The notes: generated by a model not told the origin, from the sequence alone. A stretch of 64,000 nt of DNA from Sagittula marina (GCF_014196795.1 NZ_JACIEJ010000002.1:496001-560000), one strand, 5' to 3'; shown: positions 44,269 through 55,289, counted from the first letter of the stretch. Program-made: numbers and translations.

Positions 44269-45945
44269 TCAGAAAAGCCCCTCGATCAGGCCGTCTTCGT
44301 TGAGGTGGATCGATTCAGCCGCCGGTTTGCGCGGCAGGCCCGGCATGGTCATGATCTCGCCGCAGACCACCACGACAAAACCCGCACCAGCGGACAGCCG
44401 AACCTCTCGCACCGGGATGTCAAACCCGGTCGGCGCGCCGCGCTGGTCCGGATCGGTGGAGAATGAATACTGCGTTTTTGCCATACAGACCGGCAAATGA
44501 CCGTAGCCTTGCTCTTCCCAATCCTTGAGTTGGCTCAAAACCTTATTGTCCATCACCACGCCATCGGCGCGGTAAATCTCGCGGCAAACGGTTTCGATTT
44601 TCGCAGCCAGCGGGAGGTCATCACCGTAGAGAGGCGCATAATTGGCAGAGCCACCGTCACAAAGCGCCACCACCTTTTGCGCCGTTTCTTCGATACCAGC
44701 ACCACCTTCGGCCCAGTGTTTGTTCAAGACAGCTTCGACGCCCAGCGAGGCGCAATAGTCGATCACCGCTTGCACCTCTGCGTCGGTGTCCGTGACGAAG
44801 TGGTTGATACCCACCAAAGCAGGGACGCCGAACTTCTTCATATTTTCAATGTGACGGCCAAGGTTCAGGCAGCCGTCCTTCACCGCTTGGACGTTTTCGG
44901 TGCCAAGATCATCCTTCGCCACACCGCCGTTCATCTTCATGGCCCGTACGGTGGCGACGATCACAACCGCGTCCGGCTTCAGCCCAGCCTTGCGACATTT
45001 GATGTCCATGAACTTTTCGGCGCCAAGGTCGGCGCCAAATCCTGCTTCGGTCACTACATAGTCCGCGAGCTTCAGCGCCGTGGTCGTGGCGATCACCGAG
45101 TTGCACCCATGGGCGATATTGGCGAAGGGACCGCCATGCACAAAGGCCGGATTGTTTTCCAACGTCTGCACCAGGTTCGGCTGCATGGCGTCCTTCAGCA
45201 GGACCGTCATGGCCCCCTCGGCCTTGATATCGCGGCAGAAGACCGGCGTCTTATCTGTCCGATAGGCCACGATCATGTCGCCAAGCCGCTTTTCCAGATC
45301 CTTGAGATCCTTCGCCAGACACAGAATGGCCATGACCTCCGACGCGACGGTGATGTCAAAGCCGTCTTCGCGCGGGTAGCCATTTGCCGCGCCGCCCAGG
45401 GAAGACGTGATCTGCCGCAAGGACCGGTCATTCATATCGACGACGCGGCGCCACGTGACCCGACGCGTGTCGATTTTCGACAAATTGCCCCAATAAATAT
45501 GGTTGTCGATCATCGCCGACAGCAAACTATGCGCCGAGGTGATCGCGTGGAAATCGCCGGTGAAATGGAGGTTCATCTCCTCCATCGGCACGACCTGTGC
45601 GTAACCGCCGCCCGCAGCGCCGCCCTTCATGCCAAAGTTCGGCCCAAGGGAGGCTTCGCGGATGCAGATCATTGCCTTTTTGCCGATGCGGTTCAAGCCA
45701 TCGCCCAGGCCAACGGTGGTTGTGGTCTTGCCCTCGCCCGCAGGGGTCGGGTTGATCGCAGTGACAAGGATCAGCTTTCCGTCGGGGCGGTCCTGCACAT
45801 CGTTGATGAAGGTCTGGCCAATTTTCGCTTTGTCATGACCGTAGGGCAGCAGATGTTCAGACGGTATGCCCAAGCGATCGCCAATTTCCTGAATTGGTTT
45901 CTTTTGCGCGTCGCGGGCAATCTCGATGTCGCTCTTGTAGGTCAT
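44269..45945 (-). CDS. fhs: Formate-tetrahydrofolate ligase
   Basis: 558 residues. ATP-dependent 10-formyl-THF synthesis. ATP-binding [12 protein letters not shown] (66-77), [44 protein letters not shown] and the C-terminal [28 protein letters not shown] are all diagnostic. Followed 144 bases later by chorismate mutase and folD. Likely role in roseobacters: assimilation or oxidation of C1 units from methylated compounds or glycine. Confidence 0.97.
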   Translation of the reverse strand: MTYKSDIEIARDAQKKPIQEIGDRLGIPSEHLLPYGHDKAKIGQTFINDVQDRPDGKLILVTAINPTPAGEGKTTTTVGLGDGLNRIGKKAMICIREASLGPNFGMKGGAAGGGYAQVVPMEEMNLHFTGDFHAITSAHSLLSAMIDNHIYWGNLSKIDTRRVTWRRVVDMNDRSLRQITSSLGGAANGYPREDGFDITVASEVMAILCLAKDLKDLEKRLGDMIVAYRTDKTPVFCRDIKAEGAMTVLLKDAMQPNLVQTLENNPAFVHGGPFANIAHGCNSVIATTTALKLADYVVTEAGFGADLGAEKFMDIKCRKAGLKPDAVVIVATVRAMKMNGGVAKDDLGTENVQAVKDGCLNLGRHIENMKKFGVPALVGINHFVTDTDAEVQAVIDYCASLGVEAVLNKHWAEGGAGIEETAQKVVALCDGGSANYAPLYGDDLPLAAKIETVCREIYRADGVVMDNKVLSQLKDWEEQGYGHLPVCMAKTQYSFSTDPDQRGAPTGFDIPVREVRLSAGAGFVVVVCGEIMTMPGLPRKPAAESIHLNEDGLIEGLF

Positions 45946-46046
45946 GTTTCCTCCCCGTTGGCGGTAACGCTTTTTGGCACTGATACCCGGCCACAGAGGG
46001 GGTTGTCACCGCAATACAGACATTCTGCGACATACCTCCAATACCG

Positions 46047-46637
46047 TCAGAGCATACTCGGCTGCCACGGCGGCTGGTCGGGAACATGCAAGGTCAGGGT
46101 GTCGCCGATGGAAATGCGCCCCTCTGCTGCGACCCAAGCGGTCACGCCACGGCGCCCGTTTGCCGCGGATTTGAACTGTTTCGCGTCGTCGCCCACCACC
46201 TTTGCCAAAGAGAGGGCGGGAAACTGGCAGGGCCGGTTTTCCATGTCCACCGTCAATGTCGCACCGGAAGGCGCCTGCAGCCGCGAAGAGGGCGGCACAT
46301 GGCTGAAATCCGGCAAGCCCCTCACGACCATCGACGCCCCCATGCGCGCCGGGTCGATCCGCTCAACGCCCATTTTGGCTGCTATCGCCGCAAGTTCCTC
46401 TGCACTGACAATGCTCAGCTGGCGTTCATTCCGGATCTCGGTGCCCTTGGCATACTGAGACTTCACACGGGAACAGGAAGGCCGCGTCAGACCACCATGA
46501 AAGGACCCGGCAAGCCCCTCAAAGCTTAGCATCGCGTCGGTCAGCACCTCTGAGAGCAATTCCTTGCGATCGCCGTTTGTGACAACCCCCAGCCAAATCA
46601 CCTCGCAAGTATAATCTGTTGGCTTCAAAGCAGGCAT
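46047..46637 (-). CDS. MOSC-domain protein
   Basis: 196 residues with the MOSC (molybdenum cofactor sulfurase C-terminal) beta-barrel pattern: GGLTRPSCSRVKSQYAKGTEIRNERQLSIVSAEELAAIAAKMGV, MGASMVVRGLPDFSHVPPSSRL and TVDMENRPCQFPALSLAK with the conserved Cys. MOSC proteins such as YiiM/YcbX act with Mo-cofactor in reducing N-hydroxylated compounds. No partner reductase nearby. Confidence 0.85.
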   Translation of the reverse strand: MPALKPTDYTCEVIWLGVVTNGDRKELLSEVLTDAMLSFEGLAGSFHGGLTRPSCSRVKSQYAKGTEIRNERQLSIVSAEELAAIAAKMGVERIDPARMGASMVVRGLPDFSHVPPSSRLQAPSGATLTVDMENRPCQFPALSLAKVVGDDAKQFKSAANGRRGVTAWVAAEGRISIGDTLTLHVPDQPPWQPSML

Positions 46638-46947
46638 TACCCAATCCCCTACGATCCGTGTGCTGCTGACAAACTGTCGCGGGGCGTAGGCAGGTGCAAG
46701 GGCTCGTCTTCCACTGGTGCCAGTTTGTGGCCTTTGATGTCACAAGACTGCGGGCGCAGCGCGCAAGAAAATGTGGCGGCTGGAAAGGCGTCGCGGATCA
46801 TTGCCTCAATGATTGCACCGAACCAAAGTTCAACGATGCCCGGTTGCCCCAAACATAAGACCGCGGGAGCGACGCAAAAGAAAACCCCGGGATCGTTGAT
46901 AGATCCCGGGGTGTCATGTCTAAAAGACGATGCGAAAAGCAGTGCGT
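46638..46947. other. 310-bp gap between ftsH and the MOSC gene
   Basis: Contains the ftsH terminator. A minus-strand frame of about 67 codons (46649-46852, TTG start) has reasonable codons but no ribosome site or recognisable family; I do not call it a gene. Confidence 0.55.
46876..46912 (-). terminator. Terminator of ftsH
   Basis: Perfect 11-bp stem ACCCCGGGATC (46884-46894)/GATCCCGGGGT (46902-46912), 7-base loop; A-rich 46877-46884 gives the U-run on the minus strand. Confidence 0.9.
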
Positions 46948-48861
46948 TCAGGCGCTCGGCTCGGGCTCAAGATCGCCTGCTGGCTTTGCCTTTGGCTTGG
47001 TCTTGGGGATGGCGGTCAGACTTGGCTTTTCATCCACCACACCTGATCCGCTGTCATCATCACCCGATTGCGGAGGATCGCCACGCATCACACGCTTGAT
47101 CTCTTCGCCGGTGAGCGTCTCATATTCCAGCAGGCCATTCGCCAGTCGCTCCCAATCGTCCTTACGATCGGTCAGAATCTGGAAGGCACGGTCGTAGGCA
47201 TCCGCGATCAGGCGCTTCACCTCTTCCTCGATCAACCGCTTTGTTTCAGCAGAGACGGACAGACCGGCCGTATTCCCGGAATATCCTTCCGCCGCCTCGC
47301 GGTAATCGATGTTGCCAACCTTGTCGGACATGCCCCACTGAAGGACCATGGCACGTGCCAAGGCGGAGGCCTGTTGGATATCACCCGCCGGACCGTTGGA
47401 GACATTCTCCTCGCCGTACTTGATGATCTCTGCCGCCTTACCTGCCATTGTCATGGCCATCTTCTCTTCGCACTCGGATTTGTGCCAGTTCAGACGGTCG
47501 ATTTCCGGCAAACTTACCACCATGCCAAGCGCCCCGCCACGCGGGATGATCGTCGCTTTGTAAACAGGATCACACTGCGGCAGGGCGAGGCCGACAACCG
47601 CGTGACCTGCTTCGTGGAAAGCGGTCTTTTCCTTCTGATCGTCGGTCAAGACCATGGAGCGGCGCTCCGCCCCCATCATGACCTTGTCTTTCGCGTTTTC
47701 GAAGTCTTCCATCGTCACGAAGCGACGCCCATAGCGCGCAGCCATCAGGGCTGCCTCGTTCACAAGGTTCGCAAGATCCGCGCCGGAGAAGCCCGGTGTT
47801 CCGCGCGCAATCAGGCGAAGATCAACGTCCGGGCCCAGGGGGGTCTTCTTTGCATGCACGCCGAGGATTTTCTCACGCCCCTTGATGTCCGGGTTGCCCA
47901 CGGTCACCTGGCGGTCGAAACGGCCCGGACGCAGCAGCGCGGGGTCGAGAACGTCGCGCCGGTTGGTGGCAGCGATGATGATGACGCCTTCGTTCGCTTC
48001 AAAACCGTCCATTTCGACCAGAAGCTGGTTGAGCGTCTGCTCACGTTCGTCATTGCCCCCGCCGTAGCCCTGGCCACGCGCGCGACCAACGGCGTCGATT
48101 TCGTCGATGAAGACGATGCAGGGTGCGTTCTTCTTCGCCTGTTCGAACATGTCACGCACACGCGACGCGCCGACACCAACGAACATTTCAACGAAGTCAG
48201 ACCCCGATATCGTGAAGAACGGCACACCGGCCTCACCCGCGACGGAGCGTGCCAGAAGCGTTTTACCGGTGCCGGGAGGGCCCACCAGCAGCGCACCTTT
48301 GGGGATCTTGCCGCCAAGGCGGGAATATTTCTGCGGATTGCGCAGGAATTCAACGATTTCCTCAAGCTCTTCCTTGGCCTCGTCGATACCAGCAACGTCA
48401 TCGAACGTCACCCGACCGTGCTTTTCGGTCAGCAACTTGGCCTTTGACTTACCAAAGCCCATCGCGCCGCCTTTGCCACCGCCCTGCATCCGGTTCATGA
48501 AATAAATCCAGACGCCGATGAGCAGCAGGAAGGGCAGAAGGTTCAGCAAGAAAACCTGAAAGCCGGAGCTTTCCTGGCTTTTGGCCGTGACCGGCACATC
48601 GCGCTCAATCAACATATTGGTGACTTCGGCGTCTTCCGGTTTGATCGTGACCATGTCCTGCTGGTCGGTGGTCCGGTAGCGAACCTGTTCACCATCGATC
48701 GTGACGCTGGCAACATTGCCCGCATTCACGTCATCGACGAATTCAGTGTAACTCGTCTCACGGCTTTGCAGCGTGGACGGTCCCCCCGAAAACAGGTTGA
48801 AAAGTGCCAGGATCAGCAAAAATAGGACGACCCAAAAGGCGATATTACGAGCGTTGCCCAA
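46948..48861 (-). CDS. ftsH: ATP-dependent zinc metalloprotease FtsH
   Basis: 637 residues from a TTG start with AAAGGAG 7 bases upstream; this gives the family N-terminus (M)[12 protein letters not shown]. Two membrane segments (about 8-25 and 102-122) flank a periplasmic domain. Walker A GPPGTGK (194-200), [10 protein letters not shown], second region of homology [20 protein letters not shown] and zinc site HEAGH (416-420). Acidic/Lys-Pro tail. Degrades membrane and regulatory proteins as a hexamer. Directly follows tilS, as in many bacteria. Confidence 0.96.
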   Translation of the reverse strand: MGNARNIAFWVVLFLLILALFNLFSGGPSTLQSRETSYTEFVDDVNAGNVASVTIDGEQVRYRTTDQQDMVTIKPEDAEVTNMLIERDVPVTAKSQESSGFQVFLLNLLPFLLLIGVWIYFMNRMQGGGKGGAMGFGKSKAKLLTEKHGRVTFDDVAGIDEAKEELEEIVEFLRNPQKYSRLGGKIPKGALLVGPPGTGKTLLARSVAGEAGVPFFTISGSDFVEMFVGVGASRVRDMFEQAKKNAPCIVFIDEIDAVGRARGQGYGGGNDEREQTLNQLLVEMDGFEANEGVIIIAATNRRDVLDPALLRPGRFDRQVTVGNPDIKGREKILGVHAKKTPLGPDVDLRLIARGTPGFSGADLANLVNEAALMAARYGRRFVTMEDFENAKDKVMMGAERRSMVLTDDQKEKTAFHEAGHAVVGLALPQCDPVYKATIIPRGGALGMVVSLPEIDRLNWHKSECEEKMAMTMAGKAAEIIKYGEENVSNGPAGDIQQASALARAMVLQWGMSDKVGNIDYREAAEGYSGNTAGLSVSAETKRLIEEEVKRLIADAYDRAFQILTDRKDDWERLANGLLEYETLTGEEIKRVMRGDPPQSGDDDSGSGVVDEKPSLTAIPKTKPKAKPAGDLEPEPSA

Positions 48862-48938
48862 GACGGCACTCCTTTGACAGGGAAGCGTTCGGCCCGAAGG
48901 CGCGGTTTCAGCATAACATAGACATATGTGCAGCCGGT

Positions 48939-50195
48939 TCAATGCGTGACGAGAAACTGCCTGAAGGTCAGCGACCGTGTGCCCATGGGCAAAAACTCCA
49001 GTTGGCCGATACAGCCCGCGCGAAGTCCAAGCGCCGGGCAGGCCACCAATTCGTCTCCGACCCAGACGGAGGGCAAGGATCTGGCGGCGCGATGCGGGTG
49101 GTGGACTCGCGCGTCCGGCGGAAGCAAACGCCAACCGTCCTCCCCCAAATGCCGCAAACCGCGCGCGTCACAAGACCAGCGCCCGTCCCAAAGGACCTGC
49201 CCCTCAGGCAAACCCTGCAAGGCCGATAATTCGCGGAAGATCCTGATCTGACTGCGTTCTGTCACCGCATCGCAGCCATGCAACGTCCCGCCGCCGCCAG
49301 ACAGCAGCCGATCCAGCACGTCCTCCAGCGGCGCTATGCGCGGACGCAGTCCCTGCCCCGACACCCACATCAAAGCCGCCGCCAGAAGCCGCAGTTGGGT
49401 ATCGCGCTCCAGCGCCTCAAACGCGCCGCGGTAGAACAAGATTTCCCCGGTCGGCTGGCCACAGCTTTCGCCTTCCACCCCGGCAAGATCCCAAGCTTGC
49501 GCCGCGCGCGCGGTCAAAGCCTTGCGGGCGCGACCCATCCGCGCAGCCGCGCCGGCCAGCACCTCCGCGCCCAGCCCTTCGTCTTCGAGCACGGTCAACA
49601 GGCGCCGCATACGGGCGCGGTCGAAAGCCATGTCGTCGTTCGAAGGATCGTCCACCCAACGCCCCTGAAGGACTTTCAGGTAATGCCGCAGCTCGCTGCG
49701 CCCCATGTCCAGACAGGGCCGCACCACATCAAACCCGTGCACCCGACGTCGCGCCGCCATCGAAGACAGTCCATCCACCCCGGCCCCGCGCGCAAGACGC
49801 ATCAAAAACCCTTCGGCAACATCATCGCGCGTATGTGCGAACAAGACATGGCGCAGCGCACCGCGCCAACCCTCGATCAACGACAACCGCGCCTCCCGCG
49901 CCGCTTCCATCTTGTTGCCCTTGCCGTCCCATTTCCAGCTTAGCGTGTCGTGTGGCCAGCCGAGCACGGCACACTCCTCCGCGACCATCTTTGCCTCTTC
50001 GGCTGCCTCCGGTCGCAAACCGTGATCCACAGTCAACACGCGCAGATCCACGCCCCAGACGCGGGTCCAGTTATGCGCGAGGGTGAGCATGGCCATGGAA
50101 TCGCCGCCGCCCGACACGGCCAAACCAATCTGCGACGGAAAAGAGGGGCCCAAAAGGGCCCCCATGTTTTCGGCGAATCGCTGATCGAGCGTCAT
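48939..50195 (-). CDS. tilS: tRNA(Ile)-lysidine synthase
   Basis: 418 residues. Modifies C34 of tRNA-Ile(CAU) to lysidine. PP-loop ATP motif VSGGGDSMA (27-35), then [10 protein letters not shown] and [19 protein letters not shown], with the long C-terminal region typical of the alphaproteobacterial enzyme. The start [11 protein letters not shown] has GGGG 4-5 bases upstream; an in-frame ATG 8 codons earlier is possible. Between cpoB and ftsH on the same strand. Confidence 0.94.
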   Translation of the reverse strand: MTLDQRFAENMGALLGPSFPSQIGLAVSGGGDSMAMLTLAHNWTRVWGVDLRVLTVDHGLRPEAAEEAKMVAEECAVLGWPHDTLSWKWDGKGNKMEAAREARLSLIEGWRGALRHVLFAHTRDDVAEGFLMRLARGAGVDGLSSMAARRRVHGFDVVRPCLDMGRSELRHYLKVLQGRWVDDPSNDDMAFDRARMRRLLTVLEDEGLGAEVLAGAAARMGRARKALTARAAQAWDLAGVEGESCGQPTGEILFYRGAFEALERDTQLRLLAAALMWVSGQGLRPRIAPLEDVLDRLLSGGGGTLHGCDAVTERSQIRIFRELSALQGLPEGQVLWDGRWSCDARGLRHLGEDGWRLLPPDARVHHPHRAARSLPSVWVGDELVACPALGLRAGCIGQLEFLPMGTRSLTFRQFLVTH

Positions 50196-50285
50196 GCAGC
50201 CCCGCTTTTTCTGGCGCATAGGGTCCGGGGTACGCCGCGTGGCCCAAAAGGACGCACGCCCCCACCCCCGCTTAGCGATTCAAAG

Positions 50286-51122
50286 TTACTGACAGGAAAA
50301 CGTATCACGGCTCTCCGCCGCGCGATCCACATAGTCGGAATCACCATAACGTTGAGGCACTTCGGCCAGCGTCACGCAAGCCTCTTGAACCGAACCCAGC
50401 TCGCCAAGCTTTGTCCCCAGGCGCCACAACGCTTCGGGCGCGCTCTGGCTGTCAGGGAAGCCACTGTAGGCATCGAGATAGCGCCGCGCAGCTTCACGCG
50501 TGTCGCCCATGCCCTCCAATGCACGGCCTTCCCCAACCAACGCGGCAGGTTCCAACGGCCCCATCGGATAGCTTTCGCGGAAGTTGGCGAACAGATCCGC
50601 AGCGCGCTGGAAATCACCCTCGTCCAAAGCGTCCTTGGCCGACCGAAAATCCTCTTCTTCGCTCACAGCCAGCTCACCTTCGAATGGCAGCGAATCGGTT
50701 CCGGATCCAGCCACAGGCGCAGAAGGCGCGGCAGGCACACCCGACTCGCCACCCAGGGTCGTTGTCTGCCCGATGGTCGCCAGATCACAGCCGGGCTCCA
50801 TTTCACAGACGCGGAATTGCAGGTCGCCCAGACGGTTGGCGCCGTCCTCGGCCACTGTGACGACGCGATGCTCCAGCTCTTCGGTTTTGGCTGTCACGCG
50901 TGCAAGTTCTGATTCGATCAGGTTCACGCGTTGCAGCACATCGCCGGAAACTGTGACATCGCTGGCCCCGGTCGTGGAAAGCTCACGCTTCAGCTTTTGC
51001 AACTCGACGGACAGCACGGCGAGATCCTGCTGCACATCCGCCAGGGTATCCTGAGCCTGAGCCGTCAAAGGCGCGGTCAGAAAAACCGCGCCCACCAACA
51101 TGTTTCTCAGAACCGATTGCAT
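50286..51122 (-). CDS. cpoB: Cell division coordinator CpoB (YbgF)
   Basis: 278 residues, signal peptide (to about TAQAQ), an N-terminal coiled coil (about 26-95: DVQQDLAVLSVELQKLKREL ... LIESELARVTAKTEELEHR), a Gly/Ser/Pro linker and C-terminal tetratricopeptide repeats (DFRSAKDALDEGDFQRAADLFANFRESYP ...). Periplasmic partner of TolA and PBP1B that links peptidoglycan synthesis to outer-membrane constriction. 4 bases from pal. Confidence 0.93.
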   Translation of the reverse strand: MQSVLRNMLVGAVFLTAPLTAQAQDTLADVQQDLAVLSVELQKLKRELSTTGASDVTVSGDVLQRVNLIESELARVTAKTEELEHRVVTVAEDGANRLGDLQFRVCEMEPGCDLATIGQTTTLGGESGVPAAPSAPVAGSGTDSLPFEGELAVSEEEDFRSAKDALDEGDFQRAADLFANFRESYPMGPLEPAALVGEGRALEGMGDTREAARRYLDAYSGFPDSQSAPEALWRLGTKLGELGSVQEACVTLAEVPQRYGDSDYVDRAAESRDTFSCQ

Positions 51123-51126
51123 GGCA

Positions 51127-51666
51127 TCACCCCATCAACGAACCGGCGGCGATCACAGTGACCGCGCGACGGTTCTTGGAATAACAAGCCTCGGTGGAGC
51201 AGACTTCAAGCGGGCGTTCCTTGCCGTAGGACACGAACTTCAACCGGCTTTGAGAGATGCCGCGGCTCACGAGGTATTCCATCACGGCGTTGGCACGGCG
51301 TGCCCCAAGCGCAAGGTTGTATTCCCGCGTGCCCTGTTCGTCCGCGTGACCTTCGATCACGGCCATGTAGTCGGAGTTGGTCGTCAACCACTGCGCCTGC
51401 CCGTCCAGAATTGCGCGCCCCTCGGCGCTCAGGCTCGACTGGTCCACCGCGAACAACACGCGGTCGCCAACGCGCTGGTTGAAATAGGCTGTAGAGGTCG
51501 GGTCATCGACGCTGCCGGGCAGCACGCCGCTGGTCACGCCATTGTTGGCGCCCATGCCTGCGCCACCGGCGCCATCGGCTCCGGCACCGAAACGGTTGGG
51601 GTTGGTACAGCCGGCCACGGCCAGCGCCGCCACCAGCATGAGGGCTTTAGGGAGATGTTGCATCAC
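51127..51666 (-). CDS. pal: Peptidoglycan-associated lipoprotein Pal
   Basis: 179 residues. Lipobox LAVAGC with lipidated Cys20, a Gly-rich linker and a C-terminal OmpA-like domain that binds peptidoglycan: VLFAVDQSSLSAEGRAIL, VIEGHADEQGTREYNLALGARRA and SYGKERPL. Outer-membrane anchor of the Tol-Pal system. 104 bases after tolB. Confidence 0.96.
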   Translation of the reverse strand: MMQHLPKALMLVAALAVAGCTNPNRFGAGADGAGGAGMGANNGVTSGVLPGSVDDPTSTAYFNQRVGDRVLFAVDQSSLSAEGRAILDGQAQWLTTNSDYMAVIEGHADEQGTREYNLALGARRANAVMEYLVSRGISQSRLKFVSYGKERPLEVCSTEACYSKNRRAVTVIAAGSLMG

Positions 51667-51770
51667 TGTCGTCCTGCTCTGTCGCGCCCGTTTGGCGCAA
51701 GTGTTGTTGCGGGTCTTCTACCACATCCAACGCAATAAGGGAATCGGGGCTGCGCCCCGACACGTGAAGG

Positions 51771-53108
51771 TTACTGAAGCGGTCCCCAGCTTGGATCGGA
51801 TGCCCCGGCGGGGGTTCGAACCCGGCGCAGGTTACGCCCGGAAATGTCCACGGAATAGAGGGCGGAGGCCCCCTGTGCGCCTTGGGTTTCCCGCGTGAAC
51901 ATGATGACACGCCCGTTCGGCGCCCAAGTCGGCCCCTCGTCGAGGAAGGAGGCCGTCAGCAAACGCTCCTCAGAGCCGTTTGTGTTCATGACGCCGATGT
52001 GGAACCGCCCCTGGTTCTGCTTGGTGAACGCGATGCGGTCCCCTCTGGGGGACCAGACCGGCGTACCGTAGCGGCCTTCCCCAAAGGAAATACGCTGCGC
52101 GTCACCGCCCATTGCGGGCATGACATACAACTGTTGAGATCCACTGCGGTCCGATTCAAACACGATCTGCGAGCCATCTGGCGAAAACGAAGGCGCAGTT
52201 TCGATCGCGGGGGTGGAGGTCAGCCGCCGCGTCGCACCACTGGCCACGTCCATTGCCCAAATGTCTGTGTTCGAGCCTTGGGTCATGGAGTAGACCACCC
52301 GACTGCCATCCGGCGAAAAGCGGGGCGCAAAGCTCATCGTGCCCTCATTGGCCTGCAAGATGCGACTTTGCACCGCGCCGACGTCAAGAATGTGAATACG
52401 CGGGAAGCCCGTCTGGTAAGACGTGTAAAGCACTTGATTGCCGTTGGGAGAGAAGCGCGGCGCCAGAACGATGGAGGCGCTGTCCGTGAGATACTGCACG
52501 TTCGCACCGTCGTAATCCATGATGGCGAGACGCTTCTGGCGGTCATCCTTGGGGCCGACTTCGGAAACGAAAACCACGCGGCTGTCGAAGTACGGGCTTT
52601 CGCCGGTCAGGCGGCGGTAGACCTGATCGGCCACCTTATGCGCCAGACGACGCCAGCCCTCGGAGGTCGCAGCGAATTGCATACCCTCTCCCAGCTCACG
52701 CTCTGCAAAGACATCCCAGGCACGGAACTTTACAACCACGCGACCAGCGCCATCGGTGCTGACCGCGCCAGTGACCAGCGCCTGAGCGTTGATCGCTTTC
52801 CAGTCAGCAAACTGCACCGGCGAGGCAAAGGCAGACACCCGGCTGATGTGCGCATCGCGGGGAATTTCGCGGAAAAGGCCAGTGCCGACCAAATCCTCTG
52901 CCACCACGCGGGAGATATCCTCCGCGAATTGTTCCGCCCCCGGCGTCTCTGCGACGAAGGCCGGGACCGCGACCGGCATTGGTTCGACGATCCCGCGGTC
53001 GATTTCGAGGCGCAAAGGCTCCTGTGCCGACAGGGACGACACTTGCATCCCCCCGGCAAAAACCAGCGCAAGCGCCAACATCAGCCACGTCATGGCTCGT
53101 TTTGTCAT
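51771..53108 (-). CDS. tolB: Tol-Pal system protein TolB
   Basis: 445 residues with signal peptide ([20 protein letters not shown]...). N-terminal anticodon-binding-like domain (to about 165) and a six-bladed beta-propeller with repeated DG..V.YTS / SPDGSRIVF units (e.g. [49 protein letters not shown]). Periplasmic; interacts with Pal and TolA. GAGGAG before the start. An oppositely oriented gene separates it from tolA. Confidence 0.96.
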   Translation of the reverse strand: MTKRAMTWLMLALALVFAGGMQVSSLSAQEPLRLEIDRGIVEPMPVAVPAFVAETPGAEQFAEDISRVVAEDLVGTGLFREIPRDAHISRVSAFASPVQFADWKAINAQALVTGAVSTDGAGRVVVKFRAWDVFAERELGEGMQFAATSEGWRRLAHKVADQVYRRLTGESPYFDSRVVFVSEVGPKDDRQKRLAIMDYDGANVQYLTDSASIVLAPRFSPNGNQVLYTSYQTGFPRIHILDVGAVQSRILQANEGTMSFAPRFSPDGSRVVYSMTQGSNTDIWAMDVASGATRRLTSTPAIETAPSFSPDGSQIVFESDRSGSQQLYVMPAMGGDAQRISFGEGRYGTPVWSPRGDRIAFTKQNQGRFHIGVMNTNGSEERLLTASFLDEGPTWAPNGRVIMFTRETQGAQGASALYSVDISGRNLRRVRTPAGASDPSWGPLQ

Positions 53109-53408
53109 GGAACCGCTCCTCGGGATCTGCCCACCAACTGCCCAACGGGTCTGTTGCCCGCATCAATTCTTACTACATTGCATTTGATGCGCACAAAACA
53201 CCCTTCAAGCGGTGTTTGCGCGGGGAATTGCCGAAAGTAGGGCACATTCCAATGTCACATCGCAATTTCTATCGCTCGGCACGCTGAATGGCCCATTCCA
53301 AAGCGGGTTGATTTTACCTGAGTGTTTAAGTAGGGATTGGCAAGCCCAGCGGGATCAGCCAGGCAACGCGGTATCCACCGCCTTTGTTGACCGTCGCAGG
53401 AGCCCATA
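53109..53408. other. Divergent region between tolB and the inserted plus-strand gene
   Basis: 300 bp carrying the promoters for tolB and the gene at 53409. No gene; weak promoter-like boxes such as TTGATT at 53308 lack a convincing -10. Confidence 0.5.
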
Positions 53409-53969
53409 ATGACGCCAATCCAACGCCCTGAACGCCATTGCTCTACGGACCCGCGTGGCACACCCATCGACGTACTGTCGCTGCGTCCGGCAGAGCTGAT
53501 CATGATCACCATTGCCCGGCACTATTTCGGCAGCTTCGCGGCCCCGGATCAGCAGGGCTGGCTTGGCGGCGTCAGCGCGGCGCTGCGATTTTATGGACAT
53601 GACATCGGCCCCCATGCCGCCGTCGCGGTTCTGTCCGCCGTTCAGGCCATGCGCCGCAGCCGCATCTCGGCCTTCCGTTTCAATTCTGCCGACTGCGCCC
53701 ATTGCGCCGCACATCTCAGCGAGAACGAACGCCAGTTCCTCAACACCTGCCGTGCCATGGCAACCAACCGCCGCGAAGCGGCCAAAGGCCACGCAATGAT
53801 TCTGTGCGAGGGCAATGACACCCAGCCGTTCCTTGAAGCGATGGCCGTCATGGCCCAAGTTTGCAAGATCTCCCGCGTGACACCCCGGTCCGGCCCCGAC
53901 GCCCCTGCAAAGCTACGCCGCCGGCCTCAGGTGAACCTAGTCGATGTTCCACCGCAGACGGGACTTTGA
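53409..53969 (+). CDS. Unknown protein encoded within the tol-pal cluster on the opposite strand
   Basis: 186 residues, start with AGGAG 7 bases upstream and a clean terminator behind it, so it is likely real. Mostly helical. Middle section DVLSLRPAELIMITIARHYFGSFAAPD..., then ISAFRFNSADCAHCAAHLSENERQFLNTCRAM with C-x2-C and a further Cys that could bind metal, and a basic C-terminus (LRRRPQ). No signal peptide. I do not recognise the family. It splits tolB from tolA-tolR-tolQ and points the other way. Confidence 0.72.
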   Translation: MTPIQRPERHCSTDPRGTPIDVLSLRPAELIMITIARHYFGSFAAPDQQGWLGGVSAALRFYGHDIGPHAAVAVLSAVQAMRRSRISAFRFNSADCAHCAAHLSENERQFLNTCRAMATNRREAAKGHAMILCEGNDTQPFLEAMAVMAQVCKISRVTPRSGPDAPAKLRRRPQVNLVDVPPQTGL

Positions 53970-54052
53970 CACCCTCCCCTGTCGACGGGAAGACAACGCC
54001 CTTGCCCGTCTGAAATCCGATCAACCGGGGCAGTAATTTCCTGAAGTGGCGC

Positions 54053-54078
54053 AAGTCGGGGCATGGACCCCGACTTTT
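54053..54078 (+). terminator. Terminator after the inserted plus-strand gene
   Basis: Perfect 9-bp stem AAGTCGGGG (54053-54061)/CCCCGACTT (54068-54076), 6-base loop, TTTT tail. Confidence 0.8.
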
Positions 54079-54084
54079 CCACGT

Positions 54085-55278
54085 TCAACGCAGGCGCATG
54101 TCACGCGGATTGAAGGTCATCTCGATCCGCTTCCAGCTGTCATATTTTTCAGCCGGCAGATCATAGGCCCCGCCCTGCTCAATCTGACAGCGCAGTACGG
54201 CACGGCGTGCCCATTGGAACGCTGTATCCGCAGCGGCGCCGCTGCCACCAGTCGCATCCAGCATTCGGATGGAGCTGGAAATCACTGTACCATCCGGCTG
54301 CATGTCAAAGGCCAGTGTCACGGTCACATCCGCCGCCTGGTTGCCCACATCCACGACCCAGCACGCCTGAACAGCAATTTGCATGGCGTCTTTTTCACCG
54401 CGCGTCATGGGCGGACCCTCTGGCGCATCAGCCCCGGCACCGCTGCTTGTCAGCGTGTCTGCCAAAGCTGCGGTCAATGCATCCTGCGCCGGATCGCTGA
54501 CCGGCTCGGACGGCGTCGGCGTCGGGGTTGGCTCAGATGCCGGTTCGGCAGGTTCGGCCTCCGCTGTCCGTTCAGGACGCGTGCGCGGGCGTACAGAAGC
54601 CGCCGGGGCACGGGGTGCGTCCTCGGACCCCGAAGGCTCCTCGGCCTCGGTCACGATTTCAGTCGTGGTTTCCTCTGGCGCGGTCGCCTCTTGGGCCTCC
54701 TCCACCTCATCTGCACTGGTGGCGTCGGGATCAGCGGCTTGCTGCGTTTCCGGGCCCGTCACGGCCTCCGGATCAGGGGGCGCGACGGGCTCATCGGCCA
54801 CGCGCGGCGCAGGCCGCGGCTGCGGACGTCGAGAATTGTCCGGCGCAAGCACCTGTGGCGCGGGCGGAATTGGTGCCGGGTCCGGCACTGGCAGAGGCTC
54901 GGGTTCAGGCGCAGGAATAGTCGGCACCGGTTCCGGAGTGGGCGTTGGTTCCGGCGCCGGTTCAGGGATCGGCTCAGGCTCTGGTGCTGGCACAGGGGCC
55001 GGCTCCGGGACTGGTTCGGGCTCTGGAATTGGATCAGGCACGGGTTCAGGTGCGGGTTCCGGCTCAGGCTCAGGCTCCGGGGTCGGCTCCAAAGCCGGTT
55101 CAAGCAGGTCGGTATCCGAGCGTTCCGGCGCACTCAAAGCCGCGAATTCCGCCTCTGAGATCACCGACACGTCCGCCACAGACATCTCTGGCGGCGCCGC
55201 ATCAAAGATGTTGCCCAGCAAAAGCCAGGCAAAGGCCGCGGCATGCACCCCGGCGGAGATTTGCAAATAGCGTGACAC
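54085..55278 (-). CDS. tolA: TolA, cell envelope protein with Pro-Glu-rich middle domain
   Basis: 397 residues. One N-terminal membrane anchor (about 5-27), a roughly 100-residue Pro-Glu/Pro-Ala repeat region ([20 protein letters not shown] ...) instead of the Ala/Lys/Glu helix of E. coli TolA, a charged Asp/Glu/Ala section and a C-terminal domain with two Cys (VQACWVVD ... [30 protein letters not shown]), matching TolA domain III. Spans the periplasm between TolQR and Pal/TolB. 11 bases after tolR. Confidence 0.88.
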   Translation of the reverse strand: MSRYLQISAGVHAAAFAWLLLGNIFDAAPPEMSVADVSVISEAEFAALSAPERSDTDLLEPALEPTPEPEPEPEPAPEPVPDPIPEPEPVPEPAPVPAPEPEPIPEPAPEPTPTPEPVPTIPAPEPEPLPVPDPAPIPPAPQVLAPDNSRRPQPRPAPRVADEPVAPPDPEAVTGPETQQAADPDATSADEVEEAQEATAPEETTTEIVTEAEEPSGSEDAPRAPAASVRPRTRPERTAEAEPAEPASEPTPTPTPSEPVSDPAQDALTAALADTLTSSGAGADAPEGPPMTRGEKDAMQIAVQACWVVDVGNQAADVTVTLAFDMQPDGTVISSSIRMLDATGGSGAAADTAFQWARRAVLRCQIEQGGAYDLPAEKYDSWKRIEMTFNPRDMRLR

Positions 55279-55289
55279 GCCGCAGGGCC

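Noticed and set aside
46649-46852. 67-codon minus-strand ORF between ftsH and the MOSC gene
   Set aside because: TTG start without a ribosome site, no recognisable family.
54383-55270. Gly/Ser-rich frame of 295 codons antisense to tolA
   Set aside because: Mirror of the Pro-Glu repeat DNA; no ribosome site and no structure beyond the low-complexity repeat.
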